DNA from: Calorimonas adulescens | Lineage (GTDB): Bacteria; Bacillota; Thermoanaerobacteria; Thermoanaerobacterales; UBA4877 | Reading direction: 5' to 3' | Length of the DNA: 55,417 nucleotides | Assembly (NCBI RefSeq): GCF_008274215.1 | Contig: NZ_VTPS01000018.1 | Coordinates: 1 to 55,417, forward strand | Shown: in pieces, positions 23,466 through 33,433 of the stretch | Position numbering within the stretch: position 1 is the stretch's first letter | Layout: the number at the start of each line of letters is the position of its first letter | The notes under the pieces: model-generated | The model's input: only the letters and a program-made list of their open reading frames with translations | What the model was told of the DNA's origin: nothing | Database searches by the model: none | Program-made: the position numbers and the translations under genes

Positions 23466-25472
23466 TTGAAGAGAAACGTAAGAGTAAGGCTCACAGTATT
23501 TATCTTACTGCTTTCCATAATACCGCTTGCCATACTGGGTGGGATGGCTTACTACATATCATACAACAGCCTTTATAAGGAAAATGTAGAGGAATCATAT
23601 GCAACTATAAATGGGATAAAAAATGTTCTTGAGACCAATTTTACAAACATAAAGGGTATGCTGCAAAATATCGCTGGAAATGCCGGGTCAATAAGATTTA
23701 TAGAGGCGTGCAATTCAGGGGATGAGGCCACAAAGGCAAGATATATTGAGGATATAGAGACTTCATTTAAACACTTTATACAGGACTCAGGCGGGGATAT
23801 TGTAAATATATCCCTTATTGCAAAAGATGGGAAGGTTGTAGCTGACTCCATTGGAGGGACAAGCATTGGTACAGATATGTCAAAGGCCAGTTACTTTAAG
23901 AACATAATGATGGGTTCAAACTATGACATTTCTTCGCCCACGACATATCGAAACGGTGGCCAGGTTATACCTATTATTACGATGTCTGTGCCTGTCAAGG
24001 ATGATAGCGGACTTACCATAGGCGCTACAATTATTACATACAGACTCGAATACTTCACACGATATTTGAAGGAGCATATTGAAAATAATGGGTTTATTTA
24101 TCTGATAGACAAAACAGGCACCATACTGTTTTACAATGATGAGACGCAGATTTTAAACAAGATGGACATGCAGTTATTTGACAAGATGCAGAATAAGACA
24201 GGAAATTTCAATGAAAATATCCTTGGGAAAGCCATGATGATCTTTTATGACACCGTACCGACCACGGGTTGGATTGTCGCTCGGGGGATACCTGAATCTG
24301 CCTTTACAGCGGCAGGCTCATATATCATGCATATAACAGTATATAGCGTTATAGCATTTGCCATACTCGCCTTTATCATTTCTTCCTTGATATCAAAGCA
24401 GTTTTCTGATGAGCTTACGATGATAATGAAGGCTATGGGACAAGCACAAAATGGCGACCTTACGGTCAGGGTTCAGACAAAAGCCAAGGATGAGTTTGGG
24501 AAATTAGCTGAGAGCTTTAACAACATGATGGAGAAGATTGGTGAGCTGGTGAAGAGAGTCATTGAGGCCTCGAACAGTGTCACGGAAATGTCTGAAGGCC
24601 TGGCCGCAGCGGTGGAGGAGGTGAGCGCCTCAGTACAGGAGATAGCATCACAGGCCGAGGGTATAGCATCCACATCGACCACCAATGCACAAAATCTCAA
24701 CCGTGCCAAGGCAACCACCGATGATCTGGCTTTGCGTGCCCAGGATGTTGTTGCCAGTACACAGCAGTCCCTGGATAGCGGGGTGCAGGGAGAGGAGAAG
24801 GCAAGAGTTGCCATAGGAGTTTTGGAAAACATCATAGACAAGGTCAATAACATTAAGGAGTCAGTTGATAAGACATCTACATCTATAAGAGAGCTGATGG
24901 GAGTGATGAGAAGGATTATAGATTTTACCAACACCATAGCTGATATAGCCGACCAGACAAACCTGCTGTCTCTAAATGCTGCTATAGAGGCAGCCAGGGC
25001 AGGTGAGGCAGGTAGAGGTTTTGCTGTTGTGGCTGATGAGATAAGGAAGCTGGCCGGAGAGTCCAGAGATGCCGCTGTAAGCATTGAGAGCCTCATAAAG
25101 GATGTAAGCAATATGGCGAAGGAAGTTGCAGAGAATATGGAAAATACAGTTGAGACTGTGGATAGTTCCGTGTCACAGGCTGATGCTGCAAGAGAAAGCA
25201 TTGGGGAGATAATTGGTGCCATAGAAGGCATCGGCGCCGCCATGTTCAATATAGACTCTGCGGTTCAAAGTCAGACAATCGCCATAGATGAACTTTCAGC
25301 CAGTATAGCTGGTGTGACGGAGGACATCAATGAAGAGGTGGACAATATAGCCAATATATCCGCGGCCATTGAGGAACAGTCTGCTACCATGGAGGAACTG
25401 GGTGCAACGGCTGAAGACCTGTCTGCTACAGCAGAAGGGCTTAAGGAAGTAATAGAAGGGTTTAAGGTATGA
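23466..25472 (+). CDS. Methyl-accepting chemotaxis protein with extracellular dCache-type domain
   Basis: A 668-residue chemoreceptor. TM1 (about 9-28) is followed by a double-Cache-like extracellular region of about 250 residues, TM2 (about 283-305), HAMP (ending near 365) and the signalling domain with its tip [21 protein letters not shown] split as seen around residues 500-520. The ligand is unknown; Cache domains often bind amino or organic acids. TTG at 23466 follows GAGAGGGGAG; ATGs at 23442 and 23448 lie before that site and are less likely. It is a single-gene unit. Confidence 0.88.
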   Translation: MKRNVRVRLTVFILLLSIIPLAILGGMAYYISYNSLYKENVEESYATINGIKNVLETNFTNIKGMLQNIAGNAGSIRFIEACNSGDEATKARYIEDIETSFKHFIQDSGGDIVNISLIAKDGKVVADSIGGTSIGTDMSKASYFKNIMMGSNYDISSPTTYRNGGQVIPIITMSVPVKDDSGLTIGATIITYRLEYFTRYLKEHIENNGFIYLIDKTGTILFYNDETQILNKMDMQLFDKMQNKTGNFNENILGKAMMIFYDTVPTTGWIVARGIPESAFTAAGSYIMHITVYSVIAFAILAFIISSLISKQFSDELTMIMKAMGQAQNGDLTVRVQTKAKDEFGKLAESFNNMMEKIGELVKRVIEASNSVTEMSEGLAAAVEEVSASVQEIASQAEGIASTSTTNAQNLNRAKATTDDLALRAQDVVASTQQSLDSGVQGEEKARVAIGVLENIIDKVNNIKESVDKTSTSIRELMGVMRRIIDFTNTIADIADQTNLLSLNAAIEAARAGEAGRGFAVVADEIRKLAGESRDAAVSIESLIKDVSNMAKEVAENMENTVETVDSSVSQADAARESIGEIIGAIEGIGAAMFNIDSAVQSQTIAIDELSASIAGVTEDINEEVDNIANISAAIEEQSATMEELGATAEDLSATAEGLKEVIEGFKV

Positions 25473-25663
25473 CAGAATTATGAGACTAACAGTAGATGGT
25501 ATACAGCATGAAGAGCATCATTAAAAGGTAACAAAGATGCTTTTGGTGTGAGGCAAGCGGGACTGTAATGTTGGAAAGGGTGCCATATGAGTCGGTCAAA
25601 TTTGATTTTTTTCATAGACAGGAACTTGCTGCGGAAAATAAACATCATTGGGGAGGAGATAAA

Positions 25664-26122
25664 ATGAATAAAAAGATACTGATGCTGTCGGGAGTTGTAT
25701 TATCGTTGTTTTTAGTCATCGGAATTGCCTTTGCAGATACAAGTCCGGTACCCGGTTCCAAGGAAGATCCTGTGGTAACAAAAAGTTATGTAGATCAGCT
25801 GATGGACCAGCTCAAGACCTATGTTGACGATATGCTGTCAAAGGTTGGACATGGTGGTAGCGCTGAGCTGGAGGTTGTAAACCTGAACCCTGGAGAGATG
25901 ATAATATTAGAGGCAGGTACAGAGATAATTTTAAGGGCAGGGGAGGCAACCATATACTCACCGACTCCTAACGGCCTGTCTGATGTCACAGGGGGCAAGG
26001 ATATGGTAAGCGGTACGCCGATACCATTAAACCATTTGCTGATAACCCCAAGATCGGATGGCAGGGGGGTCGTGGCAAAGACAGCTGCAGTTCTCATGGT
26101 TAGGGGTCAATATTCAAAATAG
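25664..26122 (+). CDS. Secreted protein of unknown function; its 3' end is the attachment site of the next element
   Basis: A 152-residue exported protein. A signal peptide (KKILMLSGVVLSLFLVIGIAFA) precedes SPVPGSKEDPVVTKSYVD, a short coiled segment and a small beta domain (VVNLNPGEMIILEAGTEIIL). No family is recognised. GGGGAGGAG lies seven bases before the ATG; an upstream in-frame start (25568) lacks a ribosome site. The last codons and the terminator are duplicated at 31337-31385. Confidence 0.7.
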   Translation: MNKKILMLSGVVLSLFLVIGIAFADTSPVPGSKEDPVVTKSYVDQLMDQLKTYVDDMLSKVGHGGSAELEVVNLNPGEMIILEAGTEIILRAGEATIYSPTPNGLSDVTGGKDMVSGTPIPLNHLLITPRSDGRGVVAKTAAVLMVRGQYSK

Positions 26123-26156
26123 CCGCATTGATTGCGGTTATTTTTTTACTGATTTT
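26107..26156 (+). repeat. Left direct repeat (putative attL) with terminator
   Basis: Contains the last four codons and stop of the secreted-protein gene, a 10-bp stem around ATAGCCGCA/TGCGGTTAT, a T7 run and ACTGATTTT. The final 37 bases are identical to the right copy; the first 12 are also identical, with one extra A between. Confidence 0.8.
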
Positions 26157-26346
26157 CACTACCTTGATGGGCCTGCAATGCACATACTGGTAAAAACCTA
26201 TCCTCAAGCCAAAAGGCAATTTGCCGATGCTAATCCGATACTAATGTAGTCCTGTACTTTTGGATGCCCTACAGTGCCATGGGGAAATAGCATCAAAAGG
26301 CCGTATTATTTCTATATAAAAAGAAAGAGTTTTCCTATACATAAAT

Positions 26347-26370
26347 GTAACAATATGCCCATTTTGTTAC
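26347..26370 (+). repeat. Left 24-bp inverted repeat
   Basis: Reads GTAACAA, TATGCCCATT, TTGTTAC. It is the exact reverse complement of 27283-27306. Between attL and this repeat (26157-26346) I see no gene. Confidence 0.95.
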
Positions 26371-26483
26371 CTTAAAACATATATTTCGACACGATTTTAA
26401 TTTTTCCTGCATATTAATATATTTTAAAATAAAAATAAGAGTCTCAAACTGTTTAGATGGTTGCTTGGCACTATTATACTGTT

Positions 26484-27044
26484 TTAGAACTGCACCAGGG
26501 AGTATAGTTCATCCTTTTGATCCTGGTTTACGCCGATATAACGCAGGGTTATCCGTTGCGAACTGTGATTAAAAGTATCCATGATAAGCCCTATATTATA
26601 GCGGGACATTTTATAAGTCCAATACCCCCAGGTTTTGCGTAGGCTGTGAGTGCCAAAGTTTTCAATGCCTACAGCTTCGGCGGCTTCCCGTAGTACTCGG
26701 TAACTCTGAATCCTACCTATATGTCCACCTTTTTTGCTTGAGAAGAGGTAATCTTCCTGCGTTAAATTCCGTGTCTTTATGTAATTCTCTATCTCTTTTT
26801 TGAGAGACTCATTGATCTTAATTTTTTTCTCTTTGTCAGTTTTCTTTTCTTTCAGGATAAGATATTCACGGAACCGATTATTGGTTGTATAAATATCTTT
26901 GACTTTAATGGGTAAAATGTCGCTAATCCTTAAGCCTGTATTCAAGCCAAATTTAAACAATAGTGCATATTTTGGGTCTTTACCGTTTAAATAATAGTAC
27001 ATTTGTTTAATTTTTGCTTTATTACGAATAGGTTCTACGGTCAT
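26484..27044 (-). CDS. Short tyrosine recombinase/integrase
   Basis: A 186-residue protein holding only the catalytic domain. All active-site residues are visible: Arg in NTGLRISDIL, Lys in KEKKTDKEKK, His-x-x-Arg in THSLRKTWGY, His in FNHSSQ and the nucleophile Tyr in LRYIGV. No N-terminal core-binding domain is present. Such short enzymes of about 190 residues in Clostridia include invertases of phase-variable switches such as RecV of C. difficile. AAGGAGGGA lies seven bases before the ATG. It is flanked by the 24-bp inverted repeats and is the only recombinase inside the direct repeats, so it may act at either pair. Confidence 0.85.
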   Translation of the reverse strand: MTVEPIRNKAKIKQMYYYLNGKDPKYALLFKFGLNTGLRISDILPIKVKDIYTTNNRFREYLILKEKKTDKEKKIKINESLKKEIENYIKTRNLTQEDYLFSSKKGGHIGRIQSYRVLREAAEAVGIENFGTHSLRKTWGYWTYKMSRYNIGLIMDTFNHSSQRITLRYIGVNQDQKDELYSLVQF

Positions 27045-27282
27045 TAACCTGTCCCTCCTTGACCATAAAGTACTAATTATTAAAGTGTATTTAATAATTC
27101 CATAACGCTAATTAAATACATGAGTACTTCTATAATATATGGTAGCCGAGCGGCTGCTTATATATAAATTTATCATAAATATTATAAAAAAGATACATAG
27201 TTTTTTATACAAAAAATATACAAAGCGAATAATATTAATAAATAAATATGCTAAATGTAAGCCTTTTATCATTATTGTAAAT

Positions 27283-27306
27283 GTAACAAAATGGGCATAT
27301 TGTTAC
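27283..27306 (-). repeat. Right 24-bp inverted repeat
   Basis: Exact reverse complement of 26347-26370. It lies between the recombinase gene's upstream region and the chemoreceptor gene. The interval 27045-27282 is very AT-rich and holds TATAAT at 27131-27136 but no gene. Confidence 0.95.
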
Positions 27307-27380
27307 TTTAATAAGAAGAGGGTCGGGTTGTTAATTGCTATGGGTATTCAAGGATGAGGTTTATTGAAGGGAGAATAAAA

Positions 27381-29105
27381 ATGATGTTTAAAAATTTTAA
27401 AATTAAGTATAAGCTGTTGGCATCGTTTATGCTTATAGCTCTGCTCATGGGGGTAGTGGGGTACATAGGCATCAATGGTTTGGCAAAAGTAGACAGTAAT
27501 ACGAACGGTCTTTATAATAAAAATTACCAATCAATCTATATGCTGATGGATATGAAGGATAACCTATCGCAAATTCGTGCTGATGTGCTTAAGCTGCTCT
27601 ATGAAAGGGATAACCCAGAACAGAATAAAACTCTGGAGCAGGATATAAAAGCAAATGATGACGAGAATAGCAAATATATAAGCCAGTACGAAAAACTTCC
27701 AATGAATGCGGATGAAAAAAGGGAATGGACAATATTTAAAAATGATTATGTACAATATGAAAATTTGAAAAGCAAACTTATCAGTTTAATAGACGAAGGA
27801 AAATATGATGAAGCATTAGCTGTACATCCTCAATATTCTGATGTAAGGCAAAAAATGTCTGACAGTCTTGATAAGATAATCCAGTCTAATTTGGTTGATG
27901 GGGAAACAGCATATAACAACAGCATTTTTGTTTATGACAACTCAAGGCTTATAATGATAATATTAATGTGTTTAGGAGTTATTGTTTCTATTATACTCGG
28001 GTTTATCTTAAATAAGGATATAGCAGTACCCCTCATGCTTGCAGTAAATCATTTAAAGATTGTTTCAAATGGAGATTTTACAGAACATACACCTGAGAGA
28101 TATCTGAAAAGGAAAGATGAAATAGGTGACATGATAAACTCTATTGAAGCAATGCAGGACAATTTAACCAATCTAATTAAAGATATTATGGACAGCTCAC
28201 AAAACTTAAGTGCATTAAGCGAAGAACTTTCTTCATCTGTGGAAGAAATATCAGCAAGGCTTGAAAGCATAAGCAGTTCTACATCAGAGATAGCAGGCGA
28301 TGTTCAGGATACCAGTTCTTCGGCAGAAGAAATAACTGCATCAGTAGAAGAAGTAACAGCAAGCATCTCACAGCTTTCAGAGAGGGCGATTGAAGGAAGT
28401 AATAATGCAGGGAACATAAAAGAGAGGGCACTAAATGTTCAGGAGGAGGGCAAAAAATCTCTAAACAGTACGCAACAAATGTACAAAGAAAAACAGAAGG
28501 CTATTTTGCAAGCAATAGAAGACGGCAAGGTGGTAGAGAAAATAAAGATAATGGCAGATACTATTGCAAGCATTGCCTCACAAACCAACCTTCTTGCACT
28601 AAATGCGGCTATAGAAGCAGCAAGGGCCGGAGAGCATGGAAAGGGCTTTGCAGTAGTGGCGGAAGAAGTGAGGAAACTTGCTGAACAGTCTACACAATCA
28701 GTAGCGGAAATACAAACTACCGTGAAAATGGTTGAGGGTGCGTTTGACAACTTATCAAACTATAGTAGCCAAATACTTAAATTCATAGAAGAAAATATAG
28801 AACCGCACTTTAACTCCTTTGTAGAAATGGGAACCCAATATTATGAAGATGCTGATTTTTTAAGCAGGATGTCGGAGGAATTGGCTTCCATGACGGAAGA
28901 AATTAACGCAGCTATAGAGCAGGTAAGTGAGGCCGTACAGGCTATGGCAAGCACATCTCAAAAAGTATCGGAAAATACAAATGAGATAGAAAGCAGCATA
29001 AGCGATTCCTCCCAAGGAGTTGAACAGGTGGCAAAGACAGCACAGGAACAGGCAGAGCTTGCACAAAAGCTTAATGAAATGATTATGAAATTTAAAATAA
29101 GTTGA
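27381..29105 (+). CDS. Methyl-accepting chemotaxis protein with four-helix-bundle sensor
   Basis: A 574-residue chemoreceptor. TM1 (about 10-32), a helical 4HB_MCP-type extracellular domain of about 150 residues, TM2 (about 188-210), HAMP, and the signalling domain with hairpin tip [20 protein letters not shown]. The ligand is unknown. GAAGGGAG lies eight bases before the ATG at 27381; a second ATG follows directly. It is the first gene after the putative invertible segment, and 45 bp separate it from the GGDEF/HD-GYP gene, so the two are probably cotranscribed. Confidence 0.88.
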   Translation: MMFKNFKIKYKLLASFMLIALLMGVVGYIGINGLAKVDSNTNGLYNKNYQSIYMLMDMKDNLSQIRADVLKLLYERDNPEQNKTLEQDIKANDDENSKYISQYEKLPMNADEKREWTIFKNDYVQYENLKSKLISLIDEGKYDEALAVHPQYSDVRQKMSDSLDKIIQSNLVDGETAYNNSIFVYDNSRLIMIILMCLGVIVSIILGFILNKDIAVPLMLAVNHLKIVSNGDFTEHTPERYLKRKDEIGDMINSIEAMQDNLTNLIKDIMDSSQNLSALSEELSSSVEEISARLESISSSTSEIAGDVQDTSSSAEEITASVEEVTASISQLSERAIEGSNNAGNIKERALNVQEEGKKSLNSTQQMYKEKQKAILQAIEDGKVVEKIKIMADTIASIASQTNLLALNAAIEAARAGEHGKGFAVVAEEVRKLAEQSTQSVAEIQTTVKMVEGAFDNLSNYSSQILKFIEENIEPHFNSFVEMGTQYYEDADFLSRMSEELASMTEEINAAIEQVSEAVQAMASTSQKVSENTNEIESSISDSSQGVEQVAKTAQEQAELAQKLNEMIMKFKIS

Positions 29106-29150
29106 AGATTTCAAAATGCGTTCTTAGGGAGTAATAAGGGAGACTAGAGA

Positions 29151-31301
29151 ATGGTTAATACAAAAACTAGACTGAATTTAAAACTGTCTATGATAATATC
29201 TACAACCGTTATAGCTTTTGCGGTTAGTTATATTTGCCTTTCCAATAGGGTTTACATAATATATCAGAATTTATTTTATATCCCGATTTTATTGTCATGT
29301 TTTTGGTATGGTAAGAAAGGGTTTATATATTCTGGAGCTATAGCTGCAACATATTTTTTGTTTTCCCTAAAATATAGTCCTGAAACCCTTTGGGATGAAC
29401 TCGTAAGATTGTTTATATTTATTGCCATTGCGTTGTTAACATATAAATTAACTGACAGGATAAAAGTTCAGCAATCTAAAATTACCAATTTGAATAAAAT
29501 GCTCAAAAATGATATTGAAAAGTTCAAGAAAGTTGAAATGCTGTCCCATTTAGGAAGCTATGAAGTGGACCTAAAAACGGGCAAGACCATATGGTCAGAT
29601 GGGATGTTCAGGATATTTGGCTATGAGCCGGGTAGTTTTGAACCTACAAAGGAGAAGAGGATAGAATTTACCTATCCTGATGATAAAGAGCTTGTAAGGA
29701 AAAGTATAGATAAGGCAATTAATGAAAAATGCAGTTTTACAATTGAAAACCGCATAGTAAGGTCAGATGGGAGCATCCGCTGGATATTATCAACGGGTTA
29801 TGTTGAATCCAATGAATATGATGAAGCTGAAAAGTTCATAGGTTCTTTGCTTGATATAACTGAAAGGAAGTTATTAGAGAAATCCTTGGAAGAAGAAAAG
29901 GAAAAGTTAAGGATAACAATAACATCTATAGGTGATGGCGTCATTTCCACAGATATAAATGGCAGAATAACAATACTTAATAAGGTGGCGGAAAAATTAA
30001 CAGGCTGGAAACAGGAAGAGGCTTTAGGCAAACCTATAGAAGAAGTGTTTAATATAATAAATGAAAATACAAGAGTTAAATGTGAAAATCCGATACAAAG
30101 GGTCGTTGAAAGAGGAACGATTATCGGTCTTGCAAACCACACGGCGTTAATATCAAAGGACGGGACGGAAAGGTCTATAGCTGACAGTGCAGCACCGATT
30201 AAGGATAGTGACGGCAATGTTCAAGGTGTAATACTGGTATTTAGAGATATTACGGAAGAAAAACGCAAGCAGGATGAGATTTATTATATGAGTTACTATG
30301 ACTCTTTGACAGGACTTTATAATAGAAGGTTCTTTGAAGAAGAAATTAAGAGGATAGATACTGAAAAGAACCTTCCGATCTCTATTATCATGGGAGATGT
30401 TAATGGTCTAAAACTTACCAACGATGCTTTTGGCCATAGTGTGGGCGATAGACTCTTAAGGAAAGCAGCAGAGGCGATTAAAAGTGCATGCAGAGCAGAT
30501 GATATTGTAGCACGGTGGGGCGGGGATGAATTTATTATTTTGCTTTCCAAAACTAAGAAAGAAGAAGCAGAAGCAATGGTAAAGAGAATTAAAAATATAT
30601 GTTCTGAGATGAAGATTGACTCTATTGATGTTTCAATTTCTTTTGGATACGATACAAAGGAAAATGTAGATGAAGACATATTTAAAATATTAAAAAGTGC
30701 AGAAGATTATATGTATAACCATAAAGTCGTTGAAAGTAATAGCATGAGGGGAAATATAATAAATACAATTCTAAATACACTCCATGAAAAGAATCCAAGG
30801 GAGGAGAAACATTCAAAAAGAGTAAGTGAGTTATGCCAAAGGATAGGGGCAGCGATGAGATTGCCTGAAACAGAAATAAATAAACTTAAAGTTAGCGGAT
30901 TGCTCCACGATATTGGTAAAATTGCCATAGAAGATAAGGTCCTCAATAAACCAGGATGTCTTACAGACCAGGAATGGAATGAGATAAAAAGGCATCCAGA
31001 TATCGGGTATCGGATATTAAGTTCATCATCAGAAATGATGGAGATAGCTCAATATGTTTTATTCCATCATGAAAGGTTTGACGGGAGTGGGTATCCACGG
31101 GGATTAAAACAAGAAGAGATTCCTCTTTTATCAAGAATAATAGCTGTTGCGGATTCTTATGATGCAATGACAAACGCAAGGACATATAAGAAGACACTGG
31201 ATAAGGATACGGCCATTGGAGAGCTTATTCGCAATAAGGGAACTCAATTTGACCCCAATGTGGTTGACGTTTTCATAGAAAAAGTATTGAATAACCCATA
31301 A
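29151..31301 (+). CDS. Membrane PAS-PAS-GGDEF-HD-GYP protein
   Basis: A 716-residue c-di-GMP enzyme. Three to four N-terminal hydrophobic segments (about 10-110), a short coiled coil, two PAS domains (about 125-245 and 255-370), GGDEF (DSLTGLYNRRFFEEE, RWGGDEFIILL) and HD-GYP (LLHDIGKIAIEDK, HHERFDGSGYPRGLK). Both enzyme motifs are intact, so it could make and break down c-di-GMP. No RxxD inhibitory site is obvious. AAGGGAG precedes the ATG by nine bases. It is the last gene inside the direct repeats, with the repeat's terminator directly behind it. Confidence 0.88.
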   Translation: MVNTKTRLNLKLSMIISTTVIAFAVSYICLSNRVYIIYQNLFYIPILLSCFWYGKKGFIYSGAIAATYFLFSLKYSPETLWDELVRLFIFIAIALLTYKLTDRIKVQQSKITNLNKMLKNDIEKFKKVEMLSHLGSYEVDLKTGKTIWSDGMFRIFGYEPGSFEPTKEKRIEFTYPDDKELVRKSIDKAINEKCSFTIENRIVRSDGSIRWILSTGYVESNEYDEAEKFIGSLLDITERKLLEKSLEEEKEKLRITITSIGDGVISTDINGRITILNKVAEKLTGWKQEEALGKPIEEVFNIINENTRVKCENPIQRVVERGTIIGLANHTALISKDGTERSIADSAAPIKDSDGNVQGVILVFRDITEEKRKQDEIYYMSYYDSLTGLYNRRFFEEEIKRIDTEKNLPISIIMGDVNGLKLTNDAFGHSVGDRLLRKAAEAIKSACRADDIVARWGGDEFIILLSKTKKEEAEAMVKRIKNICSEMKIDSIDVSISFGYDTKENVDEDIFKILKSAEDYMYNHKVVESNSMRGNIINTILNTLHEKNPREEKHSKRVSELCQRIGAAMRLPETEINKLKVSGLLHDIGKIAIEDKVLNKPGCLTDQEWNEIKRHPDIGYRILSSSSEMMEIAQYVLFHHERFDGSGYPRGLKQEEIPLLSRIIAVADSYDAMTNARTYKKTLDKDTAIGELIRNKGTQFDPNVVDVFIEKVLNNP

Positions 31302-31336
31302 TTATCTGAATAAATGGAATTATAAGTAATTTACAA

Positions 31337-31385
31337 TCAATATTCAAATAGCCGCATTGATTGCGGTTATTTTTTTACTGATTTT
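31337..31385 (+). repeat. Right direct repeat (putative attR) with terminator
   Basis: Same sequence as 26107-26156 with one A missing. It serves as the terminator of the PAS-GGDEF-HD-GYP gene. Immediately behind it lies the promoter region of the DUF5693 gene, which would have followed the secreted-protein gene before insertion. Confidence 0.8.
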
Positions 31386-31447
31386 TAACGATTTAATCTG
31401 CAAAGTAATGGTATAATATACTTAGCTTAAAACAAGGAGATGGACAG

Positions 31448-33433
31448 ATGAGAAACAGGATATTTATAGGAATAATTATATTGTCATGTGTTGTTGCTCT
31501 TTATGCAGGCTATGGAAGATATACCGTAGAGAGTGGGTATAAAAATGTTGAGATTACCGGTGACCTGGATGCTCTTAAGGCCATGGCCGATTATGCCGGT
31601 ATGGATACGGAAGAGCTCATAAGTAAGTACAAGGCTGAGGGCATGAATTCCATAGCTGTAAACGAGGTCAGGCTGAAAGTGCTTCAGAGCGAAGGTAAGC
31701 TCTCATATATGACCCGTACAGATGCTGCTGCCTTAGGTATAACATCGGGTAATCTTGCCTTGAAGAGAATTTTGGCATCTGCTGAGGGCTTTTTGCCTGA
31801 TTCTACTGTAATACTCACAGGTGACAGGAGCGTTTATGAGTTTCTGGCTAAAAACCTTACAAAGAGGTATGATGGTGTGGTATATAGTACAGATGGGGAA
31901 TATTATGCCATTGCTGTTAATAAACCCATCAAGAATTTGGAGACTGACGGCCTGGGGTTTGACACTAGGGATTTTGAGCTGGTTAAGGCCTCAGGCCTTA
32001 TACCTGTAGCAAGAATAGAAAACTATGAGGGGTTAAGGGACAGGGATATAGATGAGTACATCAATATGCTTAAAAGCTATGGTATAGATCAGGTTGTATT
32101 TGGCGGGGATGAGGTGCTGGGAAATGAGGAGAAAATTGACTATGCTGGCAAAAGGTTTAAAGAGGAGGGTATAGCCTTTGGCATAATAGAATTACCTGTT
32201 GACAAGGACTACGAGACTCAGGAGGGAATGAGCAGGTTTGCCAAACGGGCCGGTTATAACGCATTTAAGCTTTTCAGTCTATCTGAAAAGGAAATGGCGG
32301 CCTACGACAAGATTGAAATGGCGGACAAGTGGTATAGGGCAGTGATAGACAGGAATGTGAGGATGATATATGTAAGGCCTGAGATAAGGGCAGATAAACC
32401 AGGGGTATACAACGTGAATTTTTACGGTGATACCATAGCTGTTTTTAAGGGATACATGGATGATATAGGAGAGAAGATAGGCAAGATAGTGCCGTTTAAA
32501 GAATATCACGTGCCGAGAATCCTGCAGGTTGTAATAGGTCTTGGGGTGGTTGCAGGCAGCGTGATGCTTTTAGATACCCTCATACCATTAAGCGATATGA
32601 TGGCGCATTTGCTTATGGTACTGGGGACTCTTATAACCATTGGCACCCTGTACAGCAGGTTTTTTGACCTGGGGGTCAAGGCCCTTGCATTGGCGTCTTC
32701 GGTTGTATTTCCCTCCTTAGCCATGGCTTATATAATGAGGGTTTGTGAGAAAAAACAGGGGTCGTTCATCTCATATACCGTGGTCAATTTTGTCAAGGCC
32801 TCCTTGATTTCAGCGGTTGGTGCCTTGTATATAGCCTCTATAATGGCTGACAGCAAATATCTCTTAAAGCTGGACTTTTTTAGGGGGGTCAAGGTATCCT
32901 TTGTGGCTCCGGTGGTATACTTCCTGGTGCTGTATTTTGTACGATATTTCAGGAAGGACTTGAACTTGAGGGATAAGATCGCATATATATTGAACCTGAA
33001 TGTGAAGGTCTGGTATGTGGTGATAGCTGTTGTGGCGGCAGTGGTTGCGTTTATTTACATTTCCAGGACTGGCAATAATCCTGCAGTTGGTGTGAGCGAT
33101 CTGGAGCTACAGTTCCGTTCTTTGCTTGAGCATACGCTGGTGGCCAGGCCAAGGGAGAAGGAATTCCTTGTTGGCTATCCTGCGCTCATACTTATGCTCG
33201 GTTTTGTGTATCAAGGGTTCAAAAAAGAATGGAGTTTTGTCTGGGGTATCTTTGCCAGTATAGGACAGCTGTCCCTGGTAAATACATTCAGCCATTTAAG
33301 GGCACCACTTGGCATTTCTATAGAAAGAACAATCTACGGCATGGTCCTTGGCATAATTATCGGTTTTGTCTATTTTGTGGTTGCAAGATATATCCTTGGA
33401 TACCTTAAGAGGAAATGGGGTGTTGGGGTTTGA
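31448..33433 (+). CDS. DUF5693 family membrane protein
   Basis: A 661-residue protein with an N-terminal signal anchor, an extracytoplasmic domain of about 330 residues and then eight or more membrane helices (from about residue 360: RILQVVIGLGVVAGSVMLL). DUF5693 proteins are regularly found just upstream of csaB and a TagA-type glycosyltransferase in Clostridia and are presumed to work in surface polymer export or assembly. CAAGGAGATG precedes the ATG. Its stop overlaps the csaB start (TTGA). Confidence 0.8.
   Translation: MRNRIFIGIIILSCVVALYAGYGRYTVESGYKNVEITGDLDALKAMADYAGMDTEELISKYKAEGMNSIAVNEVRLKVLQSEGKLSYMTRTDAAALGITSGNLALKRILASAEGFLPDSTVILTGDRSVYEFLAKNLTKRYDGVVYSTDGEYYAIAVNKPIKNLETDGLGFDTRDFELVKASGLIPVARIENYEGLRDRDIDEYINMLKSYGIDQVVFGGDEVLGNEEKIDYAGKRFKEEGIAFGIIELPVDKDYETQEGMSRFAKRAGYNAFKLFSLSEKEMAAYDKIEMADKWYRAVIDRNVRMIYVRPEIRADKPGVYNVNFYGDTIAVFKGYMDDIGEKIGKIVPFKEYHVPRILQVVIGLGVVAGSVMLLDTLIPLSDMMAHLLMVLGTLITIGTLYSRFFDLGVKALALASSVVFPSLAMAYIMRVCEKKQGSFISYTVVNFVKASLISAVGALYIASIMADSKYLLKLDFFRGVKVSFVAPVVYFLVLYFVRYFRKDLNLRDKIAYILNLNVKVWYVVIAVVAAVVAFIYISRTGNNPAVGVSDLELQFRSLLEHTLVARPREKEFLVGYPALILMLGFVYQGFKKEWSFVWGIFASIGQLSLVNTFSHLRAPLGISIERTIYGMVLGIIIGFVYFVVARYILGYLKRKWGVGV

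Larger units (their letters stand above)
26347..27306. other. Putative invertible DNA segment containing its own recombinase
   Basis: Perfect 24-bp inverted repeats at 26347-26370 and 27283-27306 flank the recombinase gene. Each repeat is itself nearly palindromic, GTAACAA-N10-TTGTTAC, with the centre TATGCCCATT in one and AATGGGCATA in the other, as expected for two recombinase half-sites around a crossover core. The right repeat lies 75 bp upstream of the chemoreceptor start. A TATAAT at 27131-27136 inside the segment points to the right. Inversion would move that sequence away and place the recombinase gene co-directional with the chemoreceptor. Confidence 0.65.
26107..31385. mobile_element. 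Putative integrated element carrying chemotaxis and c-di-GMP genes
   Basis: About 5.3 kb bounded by a direct repeat of 50 and 49 bp (26107-26156, 31337-31385; one 1-base indel). The left copy is the 3' end and terminator of the gene at 25664; the right copy starts with the same last codons but has no gene before it. Between them lie a tyrosine recombinase near the left end, a chemoreceptor and a PAS-GGDEF-HD-GYP protein. Integration into a gene 3' end by a tyrosine recombinase explains all of this. No conjugation or replication genes are present, so it would be a minimal or decayed element. Confidence 0.6.

Noticed and set aside
24473-25249. A 258-codon open frame antisense to the chemoreceptor signalling domain
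   Set aside because: Long antisense frames are common opposite regular coiled-coil genes; composition is Ala/Ser/Leu-rich and no start site was seen.
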